Source: Phormidesmis priestleyi Ana (GTDB lineage: Bacteria; Cyanobacteriota; Cyanobacteriia; Phormidesmidales; Phormidesmidaceae). Taken from it: DNA of 64,000 nt. Both the position numbers and the translations under genes were made by a program. Position 1 is the stretch's first letter; every line of letters begins with the position of its first letter. The stretch spans positions 1 to 64,000 of the forward strand of contig LJZR01000024.1 in assembly GCA_001314865.1 (NCBI GenBank). The letters are read 5' to 3'. Of the stretch, positions 8,286 through 17,160 are shown in pieces. The notes below the pieces were generated by a model. It ran no database searches and was not told where the DNA came from. It worked only from the letters and a program-made list of their open reading frames with translations.

Positions 8286-9518
8286 TTAGGATGAAGCTTC
8301 TCGGGAATCTAAAAGTCTCTCCCATAGGAGAGTATTTGTTTCATCTTGACGCCAACGTAGGAGCTGCGCGCTATTACTGCCCACAGCTAACCCAGGCATC
8401 CCAAGGGCTTGCCGGGGTGCCAATGTGACGAGTGCGATCGCTTCTTCCACAGAACAAATTTCCCACTTCACCAAATTTACCGCGCCCTGGATCAGCGGCA
8501 GCGTCGTGCCCGACAAAGTGCCATCGGCCAACCGGGCCGTGCCATTGACAACTTCAATTTCTCGGCTGTCCCAGGCATAGTTGCCATCGGGCAAACCCAG
8601 CGGCGAAAGCGCATCGCTCACCAAAAACAATCCGCCCATCACAGCATGCGGACTGCCTCGGCCAATGCGAACCAACAAATCTAGCATGGTGCGGCAAATA
8701 TGCTCTCCATCGGCAATAAACCCGCAAAAAACGTGAGGATGCGTGAGCGCTGCGCCCAACAATCCAGGCTCGCGATGGTGCAGGCTAGGCATCGCATTAA
8801 AGGCATGGGTAACCATACTAGCGCCCTGATCAAAGGCTTGATTGGCCTGCTTGGCGGTCGCGAGTGAATGGCCCAGGCTGACAGTAATATTGCGATCGCA
8901 CAGCCACCGAATGATCTTTTCGCCCTCCAAACCCACCGCAATCTCAGGCGCAAGCGTGATGATGCGAACCGTTTGGGCAAAGTTGTTGATGGTTGCTTTT
9001 ACATTCTCAAAAGTCAGCGACTGTAAATACTCTAAAGGATGCGCGCCCAGCTTTGCCTTGTTTAAGAACGGTCCTTCTAAATGAATGCCTAGAATTTTGG
9101 CAGATTGGGCAGATTTGTTGTTTCTTTGATCGTTTTGTTGCTGTTGAAACTCACTAATCGCCGCCAAGCTCCCTTGAAAATTTTCGATAGAAGTCGTCAC
9201 CAGCGTCGGACAAAACGCATCGACCCCCTGCTGCCAAAGCAGTTCGCAAATCGCCTGTAGCTGCTCAAAATCGCTGTGCCTCACATCCGGAAAAGCCAGC
9301 CCTAACGCCCCGTTAATCTGTAAGTCTACGGCCCCTAAGGTCACCCAGTCGCCTGCGACATCTATCATCATCGCTTCAGGTAACCTAGCTTCAGGCAAGG
9401 TAGCAATATCTTCATCGACTGCTTCAATTGCCGTTACCCAAGCCTCTTCTATCACAATCTGATACAGGCCAGCCCGATACGGCAACCTGGCGTTAAGAAT
9501 AACAGTACTATCAGACAT
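8286..9518 (-). CDS. nagA: N-acetylglucosamine-6-phosphate deacetylase
   Basis: NagA removes acetate from GlcNAc-6-phosphate in the cytosol, feeding recycled amino sugar back to glucosamine-6-phosphate. The 410-residue protein shows the amidohydrolase signature: GAVDLQINGA near residue 60, HLEGPFLN around 147 (metal-binding Glu), SLGHSLA and THAFNAMPSLHHREPGLLG (metal and substrate histidines), and LVSDALSPLG with the catalytic Asp. It converges with the glmS-side transcript and diverges from purE with only 35 bp between start codons. Together with glmS it places synthesis and salvage of amino sugars side by side, although on different strands. Confidence 0.92.
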   Translation of the reverse strand: MSDSTVILNARLPYRAGLYQIVIEEAWVTAIEAVDEDIATLPEARLPEAMMIDVAGDWVTLGAVDLQINGALGLAFPDVRHSDFEQLQAICELLWQQGVDAFCPTLVTTSIENFQGSLAAISEFQQQQNDQRNNKSAQSAKILGIHLEGPFLNKAKLGAHPLEYLQSLTFENVKATINNFAQTVRIITLAPEIAVGLEGEKIIRWLCDRNITVSLGHSLATAKQANQAFDQGASMVTHAFNAMPSLHHREPGLLGAALTHPHVFCGFIADGEHICRTMLDLLVRIGRGSPHAVMGGLFLVSDALSPLGLPDGNYAWDSREIEVVNGTARLADGTLSGTTLPLIQGAVNLVKWEICSVEEAIALVTLAPRQALGMPGLAVGSNSAQLLRWRQDETNTLLWERLLDSREASS

Positions 9519-9553
9519 GAATCCTATACATGCGTAAGAGATATCCCTAGGCT

Positions 9554-10099
9554 ATGACTACTTTACAGGCAGGCACATCGGCAGAGGTTGGCATTGTGAT
9601 GGGCAGCGACTCTGACCTGCCGACCATGATAGATGCGATCGCAATTTGCGAAGAATTCAACATTGCTCACGAAGTTGCCATCGTATCGGCTCACCGCACC
9701 CCGCATCGAATGGTCACCTACGCTGAAACAGCGCACACCCGAGGGCTCAAAGTTATTATTGCAGGTGCAGGCGGTGCGGCGCATTTACCCGGCATGGTCG
9801 CCGCCCTCTCTCCCTTGCCCGTCATCGGCGTCCCTGTAAAAACCAGCACCCTATCCGGCATAGATTCTCTATATTCCATTGTGCAAATGCCGAGCGGCAT
9901 CCCGGTCGCTACTGTAGCCATTGGCAATGCCAAAAATGCCGGATTGCTCGCCGTGCAAATGCTCGCTGCTCATCATCCGGAGCTGCAAGCACAAGTACTG
10001 GCCTACCGGCAACAGCTCAAAACAATGGTCAACGACAAGCAAAATCAGCTCGCAGCACTAGGTGCCCGTCAGTACCTCAAGCACATGATTAATCCCTAA
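9554..10099 (+). CDS. purE: N5-carboxyaminoimidazole ribonucleotide mutase
   Basis: Class I PurE converts N5-CAIR to CAIR in purine synthesis in the cytosol. The 181-residue protein has the family motifs in order: [10 protein letters not shown] near residue 17, SAHRTPHRM around 45-53, [13 protein letters not shown] near 70-82, and [22 protein letters not shown] with the following [11 protein letters not shown]. It starts 35 bp from the divergent nagA start, so its promoter must lie within or overlap that short gap and the nagA 5' end. Confidence 0.95.
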   Translation: MTTLQAGTSAEVGIVMGSDSDLPTMIDAIAICEEFNIAHEVAIVSAHRTPHRMVTYAETAHTRGLKVIIAGAGGAAHLPGMVAALSPLPVIGVPVKTSTLSGIDSLYSIVQMPSGIPVATVAIGNAKNAGLLAVQMLAAHHPELQAQVLAYRQQLKTMVNDKQNQLAALGARQYLKHMINP

Positions 10100-10634
10100 A
10101 CTTCAACCCAATGAGATCAGAATAAAGATCATCATGAAAATTTACACAAAATAAAAAAATCAAATAAACAATATCAGCAAATATTTTTTACGTGCGACAT
10201 CCCTTAAAGAGTTTGTAAATACTCAAAACCCTTCAAGGTGCTTATGAAAACCCTCTAAATATCCGTAGATTGACCGTTTCTACAGAATCCGACGATCGAT
10301 AGCGCTCCAAATCAAAAAAAAGTGGTGTTTTGGCACAATGCGTAAGGAAACAAGTCAAGTAGAAATCAAGACGCTTTGTAAAGTTTTTCTAAAACTTGTT
10401 CAAAAAAGAAACGCCAAGGGTACGTCCTTATCAATCAAAAGTATCAGCCGACACAGAATGACTGACTGAGACTTGGTGGAATAGGCACCATCAGTTTGAC
10501 AGGTACATGCGTGGGAAAGCCCAATTGATAGCGCAGCCAAAAGCCGGCTGGTTATAGCTACCTCAATGGCAGCCCCATACGGCCCCAGATTACTGTCTGA
10601 CTAAAATTGCGTTAGGAATGCCAGAGACTAAAAA
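10100..10634. other. Long upstream region of the ammonium transporter
   Basis: This 535-bp gap is AT-rich in its first 400 bp and becomes GC-richer from about 10470. No credible ORF is seen. I searched by eye for the NtcA box (GTA-N8-TAC) and found only a one-mismatch form near 10440 (GTA-N8-CAC). The last 165 bases can form several small hairpins and may be a structured leader. Confidence 0.5.
10470..10600 (+). promoter_or_regulatory. Possible structured 5' leader of the ammonium transporter mRNA
   Basis: Within this stretch TGGTG/CACCA (near 10474-10491) and CAGCC/GGCTG (10534-10550) form compact stems. The second may be extended by TAGC/GCTA. It does not match the cyanobacterial glutamine riboswitch consensus as I remember it. 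This is a candidate only. Confidence 0.3.
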
Positions 10635-12119
10635 ATGTCTAACTTTACACTCGAAACAAAAAAGCAGAACAGGCGCGTATCCTCGCCCTGGGACGCAAAT
10701 GTTCCTCCGTTTACAGAAATGGCTAAGCGTGCAATAGGTCGCACGTTTGGTCATAAATATGCATGGGGTTGGCTAGCCTGCATCCCCTTGTCTTTTGTGA
10801 TTGTGGCTACGTGGGGATTTGCAGCTCACGCTCAAGACGAAGTAGCTGCTGCTGATGTGCAAATAATCTTAGATAACATCTGGATTGTGGTTGCCTCTAT
10901 CCTCGTCATCTTTATGAACGCGGGTTTTGGCATGTTAGAGACTGGCTTTTGCCGTCAAAAAAATGCCGTCAACATTCTCACTAAAAACCTCATTGTGTTT
11001 GCGCTGGCAACCGTTTCTTTCTGGGCTTTGGGCTATGCCTTAGCCTTTGGGTCTGGGAACGGCTTCTTTGGGTTTACGGGTTTCTTTTTAGCCGGTTCTG
11101 AGCCAGATACCCTCATTGATGGGCTAACGCTAACTGTTCCCGTGTTCTTCTTGTTCCAGGCGGCTTTCGCCGGAACTGCGGCCACTATCGTATCGGGTGC
11201 GGTTGCTGAGCGAGTTAAGTTCTCCAGCTTCATTATCTTCAGCGTTTTGCTCACGGCTATTTCTTACCCCATCACAGCTCACTGGGTCTGGGGCGGCGGC
11301 TGGCTCTCGGCAATGACTTTCCTGGGTGAAGGTGTTGGCTTTAGCGACTTTGCTGGGTCTACTGTGGTTCACTCTGTCGGCGGTTGGGCGGCTCTCATGG
11401 GCGCAATCTTCCTTGGGCCTCGCATTGGCAAGTACCAAAACGGCGGTGTTAATGCCATTCCTGGCCACAACATGAGCATTGCAACCTTGGGTTGCCTCAT
11501 TCTATGGATCGGTTGGTTTGGTTTTAACCCTGGTTCTGAGCTAGCAGCTAGCTTGAATGTTCCTCAAATTGCATTGGTGACTAACCTGGCAGCAGCGGCA
11601 GGCGGTATCGCAGCAACGTTTACGGCTTGGGCGCTCAGCGGCAAGCCTGACTTGTCTATGGTCATCAATGGTATCTTGGCTGGCTTGGTCGGCATTACCG
11701 CAGGTTGCGGCGGCATTGGCTACTGGGGTGCGATTATTGTCGGTGGTATTGCCGGTGTGCTCGTAGTCTTTTCTGTTGGCTTCTTCGACAGCATTAAAAT
11801 TGACGACCCGGTTGGTGCAACCTCTGTTCACTTAGTCTGTGGTATTTGGGGTACCTTGGCTGTTGGCCTGTTCCACAAAGATCTAGGTCTTTTCTTTGGC
11901 CATGGCATCACTCAGCTCATCGCTCAAATTATTGGTATTGTAGCGATTGGCCTATTCACCGTGATTTTAACCTCGGTGCTATGGGTGGTCATCAAGTCTC
12001 TGGTTGGCTTGCGAGTCTCTTCTGAAGAAGAGCTCAAGGGCTTAGACATTGGCGAGCATGGCATGGAAGCTTACAGTGGTTTCCTTAAGGACACTAGCGA
12101 TATGGGCGGCATTATCTAG
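10635..12119 (+). CDS. amt1: Ammonium transporter (Amt/Rh family)
   Basis: This 494-residue polytopic channel brings ammonium across the plasma membrane. An N-terminal segment (about residues 45-66) acts as a signal sequence or extra helix ([22 protein letters not shown]). Eleven transmembrane helices follow. Characteristic stretches are [53 protein letters not shown] (first pore His region), [20 protein letters not shown], and [24 protein letters not shown] (second pore His region). In cyanobacteria amt1 is normally under NtcA nitrogen control. Here no clear NtcA box was found. A strong terminator follows, and no GlnK gene is adjacent. Confidence 0.95.
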   Translation: MSNFTLETKKQNRRVSSPWDANVPPFTEMAKRAIGRTFGHKYAWGWLACIPLSFVIVATWGFAAHAQDEVAAADVQIILDNIWIVVASILVIFMNAGFGMLETGFCRQKNAVNILTKNLIVFALATVSFWALGYALAFGSGNGFFGFTGFFLAGSEPDTLIDGLTLTVPVFFLFQAAFAGTAATIVSGAVAERVKFSSFIIFSVLLTAISYPITAHWVWGGGWLSAMTFLGEGVGFSDFAGSTVVHSVGGWAALMGAIFLGPRIGKYQNGGVNAIPGHNMSIATLGCLILWIGWFGFNPGSELAASLNVPQIALVTNLAAAAGGIAATFTAWALSGKPDLSMVINGILAGLVGITAGCGGIGYWGAIIVGGIAGVLVVFSVGFFDSIKIDDPVGATSVHLVCGIWGTLAVGLFHKDLGLFFGHGITQLIAQIIGIVAIGLFTVILTSVLWVVIKSLVGLRVSSEEELKGLDIGEHGMEAYSGFLKDTSDMGGII

Positions 12120-12187
12120 GCGTTTCGTTATCTAGGTTTTGCTAGATGAGCGAATGCGAATAACGCCACATTTTGTGTAACATTTTT

Positions 12188-12219
12188 AGAGGCTTAGCAT
12201 GCTAAGCCTCTAATTTTTT
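12188..12219 (+). terminator. Intrinsic terminator after amt1
   Basis: A perfect 24-bp palindrome (AGAGGCTTAGCA and its complement) is followed by AATTTTTTG. It lies 69 bp after the amt1 stop codon. Confidence 0.9.
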
Positions 12220-12480
12220 GTTTTGCCTTTTGTTTTACCTTTTGTTTTACCTTTTGTTTTACCTTTAGTTAACTTCTTGCCTGTGACCCCTAGGCTGGCT
12301 GTTATTCTAACGATACTTATTAAGACACTATAAAAATCTCAACTTTAAAAATCCCATCTAAAAAAATCTCAATTCCAAGCAATTAAAAGTTATTAAAAGC
12401 CCAACTGGCTGCTGCTGAGGGGCTATTGAAAAACTGTTTTCCCTATAGGCTCGTCATAGCGCTAGGACCGCAAACTTCAC
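12220..12480. other. Intergenic between amt1 terminator and histidine kinase
   Basis: This stretch holds a T-rich 12-bp tandem array, then AT-rich sequence leading to the kinase start. No coding frame or clear regulatory site was recognised. Confidence 0.5.
12226..12265. repeat. 12-bp tandem array after amt1
   Basis: Three full copies of CCTTTTGTTTTA plus a partial fourth immediately follow the terminator T run. Confidence 0.8.
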
Positions 12481-14616
12481 ATGGGTAATCCAGCTTCCAT
12501 CGTGGAAGAACTGTTTGAGGCGCTGCCGACGCTACGGTCTCAAATGTATTTCAAGACGTCGCTGACCGCGCTCTCCCACGCGATGGAAGATCAGGTGCTG
12601 GCCGGGGCAGATCAGCCACCGCTGATTATTGCGAGTTTTCAGCAAGAACGGTTTTACCGTCAAGAGGCTCATCGCTATGAGCGGATTGGTCAGCTGAGCG
12701 ATCAGGTCTATGTGCTTTCAGCCGCAGAAACCAAGTTTAGTGAAACCGTAGATGGCTACGAGAAAATTAGTTTTGACAGTGAAGATGCCCTGACCGAAGA
12801 ATGGCATCTGGTGGTGGTGGGCAAGCATTACAGCGCTGCGCTCATTTGTCGGGAGCATTCTGGGCGGGATGCCCACAAAGCGGTGGCTCACCCATCCATG
12901 CCGCCTGCTTCTCCGCTACATTTGGATCAAACTCGGCGGTTCGAGGGGATTTGGACATTGAACCGGCAGGTGAGCGTGCGCGCGGCTGATGCGTTGCTGA
13001 GCCGTATTCAGGTATATCGCCCTGATCTAGCCGAGAAGATTGGTTGTGCTCGGGCTAAATATATTCCTGATGTGTTTGATGCTGAGCTAGCGGTTGAGAG
13101 CGATCCGTTTGCACAGCGGTTGATTACTTACTTGCAGGCGGGGCAGTATAAGCAGCTAAAAGCGTACCGAGCGATCGCGATTCAAGAGCAGCGAGCCCGG
13201 TTGCTTAACTCTATTACGGCAGCGATTCGTCAGTCGCTAAACCCGGATGAGATTTTTGCGATCGCCACTCAAGAGCTCGGCAGCGTACTCAATGTAGGCC
13301 GCTGTATTATCTACCGCAGTGACGCTAGCGATACCGCTGCCACCATTCACCACGAATACCGTCAGCCCAACTTCAACTCATTAGCGGGCAAGCCCTGGCC
13401 GCTCAAAAACAATCCCCTATACCAGTGGGTAAAAAAGCACCAGGCAACCCTAGCCATAGATGATGTGACTGAAGAGGCGATCTCCGAAGTCAGTCTGAAC
13501 AGTGTCCGCAAGCGCCTACAGCGCTGGCAAATTCGCAGTTGTCTGCTGGTGCCTCTCGTCCATAAAAATCGTCTGCTTGGCATGGTCGAGCTGCATTTAG
13601 ACGACGCCAATTGCCGACATTGGGACGACGAAGATGTGATGCTCGCCGAGGCGATCGCCAACCAGCTTAGCGTTGCTCTCATCCAAGCCGAAGCCTACGC
13701 CAATTTGGAAGACCTCAACCAGCAGCTGGCCGACCTAGAGCGCACCCGCAGCAACCTTATCGCCATCACGGGCCACGAACTGCGCACACCGCTTTCTACC
13801 ATTCGCGTTTGCCTAGAGAGCCTCTTGTCCGAGCCCGATATGGACGATGCCATGCGCCAAATCATGCTCGACACAGCCATGACCGATGCCGAACGAATGC
13901 GCAAGCTCGTGCAGGACTTTCTCACCCTCTCCCGCTTAGAGAGCCGTCGTGTGGAGTGGAATTTAGAATCCTTGTCTCTCCAGGAATGCGTAGACCTTGC
14001 CCTGAGCAGTTTGCGCTGGCAAAACTCGTCTGATTTAGCGCCTGCTATGCAAATAGAAACCGATTTGAGCGAGGATTTGCCTTTTGTCCGAGCCGATGGC
14101 GAATGGATTGTAGAAGTGTTGTCTAAGCTTTTGGACAACGCCTGCAAGTTTACAGAAGCCAACGGCCAAGTCACGATTAGCGCTAAGGTGATCGACAACA
14201 AGCAGGTGGAAGTTGTGGTGAGCGACACGGGCAGAGGGATTGAGCGCGATCGCCTAGAGACCGTCTTTGAGCGGTTCTACCAAGAAGAAGGCGCCCTCCG
14301 TCGCTCGGTCGGTGGCACGGGTCTAGGTCTGGCCATTTGTCAGCAAATTATCGAAGGCTTAAACGGCGAAATATGGGCGACTTCCGGTGGTAAAGACCAG
14401 GGCACTCAAATTCACTTCACGCTGCCTACGGTCAGCAATACGGCTCAGTATGGTTCTGGTAAAGATTCTGGCAAAGACGCCAGTCAACGCGTTGGCGCCT
14501 CAGCAAAAGCGATTGGCTCTCAGGTGCGATCGCCCAAGCCTTCTGCCAAGCCCTCTTCCAAGCCCTCTTCCAAGCCCTCTTCCAAGTCCTCTGTCAAAAC
14601 CGGTAAAAATCGGTAG
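12481..14616 (+). CDS. Sensor histidine kinase, DICT-GAF-HisKA-HATPase
   Basis: This 711-residue soluble kinase has no transmembrane helix. Residues 1-about 170 resemble the DICT sensory domain found in cyanobacterial signalling proteins. A GAF domain follows at about 240-400 (LNSITAAIRQSLNPDEIFAIA ... LLVPLVHKNRLLGMVELH ... AIANQLSVAL). The HisKA H-box is ITGHELRTPLS, with the phosphoacceptor His near residue 433. The HATPase_c domain has the N-box DNACKFTEA, G1 DTGRGIE, F-box FERFY and G2 GGTGLGLA. A low-complexity Ser/Pro/Lys tail from a 12-bp repeat ends the protein. No response regulator is adjacent, so it is an orphan kinase with unknown signal. Confidence 0.88.
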   Translation: MGNPASIVEELFEALPTLRSQMYFKTSLTALSHAMEDQVLAGADQPPLIIASFQQERFYRQEAHRYERIGQLSDQVYVLSAAETKFSETVDGYEKISFDSEDALTEEWHLVVVGKHYSAALICREHSGRDAHKAVAHPSMPPASPLHLDQTRRFEGIWTLNRQVSVRAADALLSRIQVYRPDLAEKIGCARAKYIPDVFDAELAVESDPFAQRLITYLQAGQYKQLKAYRAIAIQEQRARLLNSITAAIRQSLNPDEIFAIATQELGSVLNVGRCIIYRSDASDTAATIHHEYRQPNFNSLAGKPWPLKNNPLYQWVKKHQATLAIDDVTEEAISEVSLNSVRKRLQRWQIRSCLLVPLVHKNRLLGMVELHLDDANCRHWDDEDVMLAEAIANQLSVALIQAEAYANLEDLNQQLADLERTRSNLIAITGHELRTPLSTIRVCLESLLSEPDMDDAMRQIMLDTAMTDAERMRKLVQDFLTLSRLESRRVEWNLESLSLQECVDLALSSLRWQNSSDLAPAMQIETDLSEDLPFVRADGEWIVEVLSKLLDNACKFTEANGQVTISAKVIDNKQVEVVVSDTGRGIERDRLETVFERFYQEEGALRRSVGGTGLGLAICQQIIEGLNGEIWATSGGKDQGTQIHFTLPTVSNTAQYGSGKDSGKDASQRVGASAKAIGSQVRSPKPSAKPSSKPSSKPSSKSSVKTGKNR
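14536..14595. repeat. 12-bp tandem array encoding the kinase tail
   Basis: Five copies of AAGCCCTCTTCC (first and last diverged) encode KPSS-type repeats at the C-terminus of the histidine kinase, after the complete ATPase domain. Confidence 0.85.
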
Positions 14617-14740
14617 AAGCCTTACCTGCTGACGACGTAGCGTTTTGCTAACGAACTGTTACGCTTCGTATCAGGCTTGTAAAAGTGACCATGAAGCAAT
14701 GATACGATCCCAGTCAGCTAAGCTTGAGAGAGATTCATTC

Positions 14741-15169
14741 ATGGCAGAAAGTCTGACTGGTACAATGCCAAAATTTGGAGGCAGCACCGGCGGCCTCCTA
14801 ACTAAGGCCTTTGTTGAAGAAAAATACGCGATTACTTGGACTTCTCCTAAGGAGCAAGTTTTTGAAATGCCCACGGGTGGCGCTGCCACAATGAACGAAG
14901 GGGAGAACCTGCTTTACTTATCTCGTAAGGAGCAGTGCTTGGCGCTGAGCCGTCAGCTCAAAACTAAGTTCAAACCCAAAATTACAGACTACAAAATTTA
15001 CCGAGTGCTGCCCAGCGGCGAAACCACCTATTTGCATCCTGCTGATGGTGTCGTGCCTGAAAAGGTTAATGAAGGCCGTGGCTACAGCGGTAAAAAGGAG
15101 CGTCGCATTGGCGAAAATCCTGATCCAGCAACTATCAAGTTCAGTGGCAAAGAGCCTTTTGAAGTCTAA
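14741..15169 (+). CDS. psaD: Photosystem I reaction-centre subunit II
   Basis: PsaD is the stromal-side extrinsic subunit of photosystem I that docks ferredoxin and stabilises PsaC. The 142-residue protein begins [20 protein letters not shown] and contains [22 protein letters not shown] split over residues 29-50, [50 protein letters not shown] and the end [10 protein letters not shown], all typical of the family. The frame is open 96 bp further upstream, but the ATG chosen gives the canonical N-terminus and follows an AGAGAGA ribosome binding site. A strong terminator follows, so the transcript is monocistronic. Confidence 0.97.
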   Translation: MAESLTGTMPKFGGSTGGLLTKAFVEEKYAITWTSPKEQVFEMPTGGAATMNEGENLLYLSRKEQCLALSRQLKTKFKPKITDYKIYRVLPSGETTYLHPADGVVPEKVNEGRGYSGKKERRIGENPDPATIKFSGKEPFEV

Positions 15170-15512
15170 AACCTTGTGTTTAAGATTCTGTTCTTTCAGC
15201 TCTTTTGGGCATGTGCCTACAATCTTTGATCAATCTTTGATCAATATTTTGCCTAAGACATTTGCCTAAAAAATTTGCCTAAAACAACTGACAAAAGCCA
15301 ACCTGCATAGCAAAAATAAACTCAGCCAAAAGGGTAGCTATTTAGCTGCCTTTTTTTTTGAGATATGTTTTTGAGATATGTATTTGTTGGAATCTGTGTT
15401 TGGGGCCGTAATTGTTTTGGGCCGTAATTGTTCTGGTTTAGCGCTTTGATTCGCCCTTACAATAAGTTTCTATCTACCTACCTTTGTGACCGCTGACTGC
15501 GCAATTGACGCC
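15170..15512. other. Intergenic psaD-trpE
   Basis: The gap holds short direct repeats (TCTTTGATCAA twice near 15220; TTTGCCTAA forms near 15251-15290; GGGCCGTAATTGTT twice near 15403-15430) and the psaD terminator. The duplicated GGGCCGTAATTGTT lies roughly 85-110 bp before trpE and could be a regulator site or a chance duplication. Confidence 0.5.
15331..15359 (+). terminator. Intrinsic terminator after psaD
   Basis: The stem GGTAGCT/AGCTGCC (one G-T pair) with loop ATTT is flanked by A residues on the left and nine T residues on the right. Confidence 0.85.
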
Positions 15513-17045
15513 ATGATCTTCCCCGACTTTAAGACGTTCTGCGACCTGGCAAAACAGGGAAACTTTGTGCCGGTATACCAAGAGTGGGTTGCCGATCTCG
15601 ACACGCCTGTTTCTGCCTGGTACAAGGTTTGTGCTGGTCAACCCTACAGCTTTTTGTTGGAGTCGGTAGAGAGTGGTGAAACATTGGGTCGCTATAGCTT
15701 TTTAGGCTGCGATCCGCTGTGGGTTTTAGAGTCTAAAGGGGCAGTTACCACCCAGCGTTTTCGAGATAGAACTACCCAGTCGCACGAAGGTAATCCGTTT
15801 GATATTTTGCAGCGCTGCCTAGCGCCGCTCAAGCCGGTGCTATTGCCGCAGCTCCCCCCTGGTATTGGCGGACTGTTTGGCTTTTGGGGCTATGAACTCA
15901 TTGAGTGGATTGAGCCCACGGTGACGACTTACCCGCGCAGTGACGATGATTTGCCCGATGGGCTATGGATGCAGATGGATAATCTGCTGATTTTTGATCA
16001 GGTGAAGCGCAAGGTATGGGCGATCGCATACGCCGACCTCCGCGATCCAGCCGTTGATTGGCAGACTGCTTATAATCAGGCCTGCGATCGCGTTCATAAC
16101 CTCGTTTCTAAGCTTCGCCTGCCTTTAAACGCAAAAGATACCCTGCTTGCCTGGACCTCTCCCGAGGCGAGTACCGCCCCACCTCTGGCCTATACCAGCA
16201 ACCGCACCCCCGAAGAATTTTGCGCCTGTGTAGACAAAGCCAAGGCTCATATTCGAGCGGGCGACATTTTTCAAGTGGTTGTCTCTCAGCGGCTCCAAGC
16301 CACCTACAGCGGTGACCCGTTCGACCTGTACCGCTCACTGCGCTTGGTCAACCCCTCTCCCTATATGTGCTACTTCAACTTCAACGGCTGGCAGCTCATT
16401 GGCTCTAGTCCTGAAGTGATGGTCAAAGCCACCCGCACCGGGCCAGATACCCCCATGGAAGCCACGCTCCGCCCGATTGCAGGCACCCGCCCCCGAGGCA
16501 AAACGCCCGCTGAAGATGCGGAATACGCCGCCGATCTACTCGCTGACCCTAAAGAAGTTGCCGAGCATGTCATGCTAGTGGATCTCGGTCGCAATGACTT
16601 GGGCCGCGTTTGCAGTAGTGGCACCGTTGTGGTTAACCAGCTTATGGTGATCGAAAACTACTCCCATGTGATGCATATTGTTAGCAATGTTGTGGGCGAT
16701 CTGGCCCCCGACAAAAACGCCTGGGACTTGCTTACTGCCAGCTTCCCAGCCGGTACGGTCAGCGGCGCACCCAAAATCCGTGCCATGCAAATTATTCATG
16801 AACTAGAGCGCGATCGCCGAGGCCCCTACTCCGGTGTCTACGGCTACTACGACTTCGAGGGGCAGCTCAACAGCGCTATCACCATTCGTACAATGGTCGT
16901 CCGGTCCGCTGAGGATGGTAGCCAAACCATCCAAGTTCAAGCAGGTGCAGGACTCGTCGCAGACTCTGTCCCAGAGAGTGAATATCAGGAAACCCTTAAC
17001 AAAGCAAAGGGAATGCTCGAAGCAGTGCGCTGCTTAAAAGGATAA
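15513..17045 (+). CDS. trpE: Anthranilate synthase component I
   Basis: TrpE makes anthranilate from chorismate with ammonia from TrpG, the first step of tryptophan synthesis. From the ATG chosen the protein has 510 residues and starts MIFPDFKTFCDLAKQGNFVPVYQEW, the usual cyanobacterial N-terminus shown here in two parts (MIFPDFKTF and NFVPVYQEW). A GTG 27 bp upstream in frame is an alternative. The LLES motif of the tryptophan feedback site is intact. Chorismate-binding motifs follow: GDIFQVVVSQR, IGSSPEVMV, PIAGTRPRG, HVMLVDLGRNDLGRV and FPAGTVSGAPKIRAM. No trpG or other trp gene is adjacent. Confidence 0.94.
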   Translation: MIFPDFKTFCDLAKQGNFVPVYQEWVADLDTPVSAWYKVCAGQPYSFLLESVESGETLGRYSFLGCDPLWVLESKGAVTTQRFRDRTTQSHEGNPFDILQRCLAPLKPVLLPQLPPGIGGLFGFWGYELIEWIEPTVTTYPRSDDDLPDGLWMQMDNLLIFDQVKRKVWAIAYADLRDPAVDWQTAYNQACDRVHNLVSKLRLPLNAKDTLLAWTSPEASTAPPLAYTSNRTPEEFCACVDKAKAHIRAGDIFQVVVSQRLQATYSGDPFDLYRSLRLVNPSPYMCYFNFNGWQLIGSSPEVMVKATRTGPDTPMEATLRPIAGTRPRGKTPAEDAEYAADLLADPKEVAEHVMLVDLGRNDLGRVCSSGTVVVNQLMVIENYSHVMHIVSNVVGDLAPDKNAWDLLTASFPAGTVSGAPKIRAMQIIHELERDRRGPYSGVYGYYDFEGQLNSAITIRTMVVRSAEDGSQTIQVQAGAGLVADSVPESEYQETLNKAKGMLEAVRCLKG

Positions 17046-17160
17046 AAATCTTTCACTCACGTTATAAGATTTGCTCTTGATTCTTTATGCAGTGGGTGTT
17101 GTAGAGCAGGTGTATGGTGAGGATAGTTTCCTGGCTTCCGCTGCGTCTTATGGCCGTGTT

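Noticed and set aside
10440-10453. NtcA box before amt1
   Set aside because: Only a GTA-N8-CAC form is present and no well-placed -10 follows. It is too weak to annotate.
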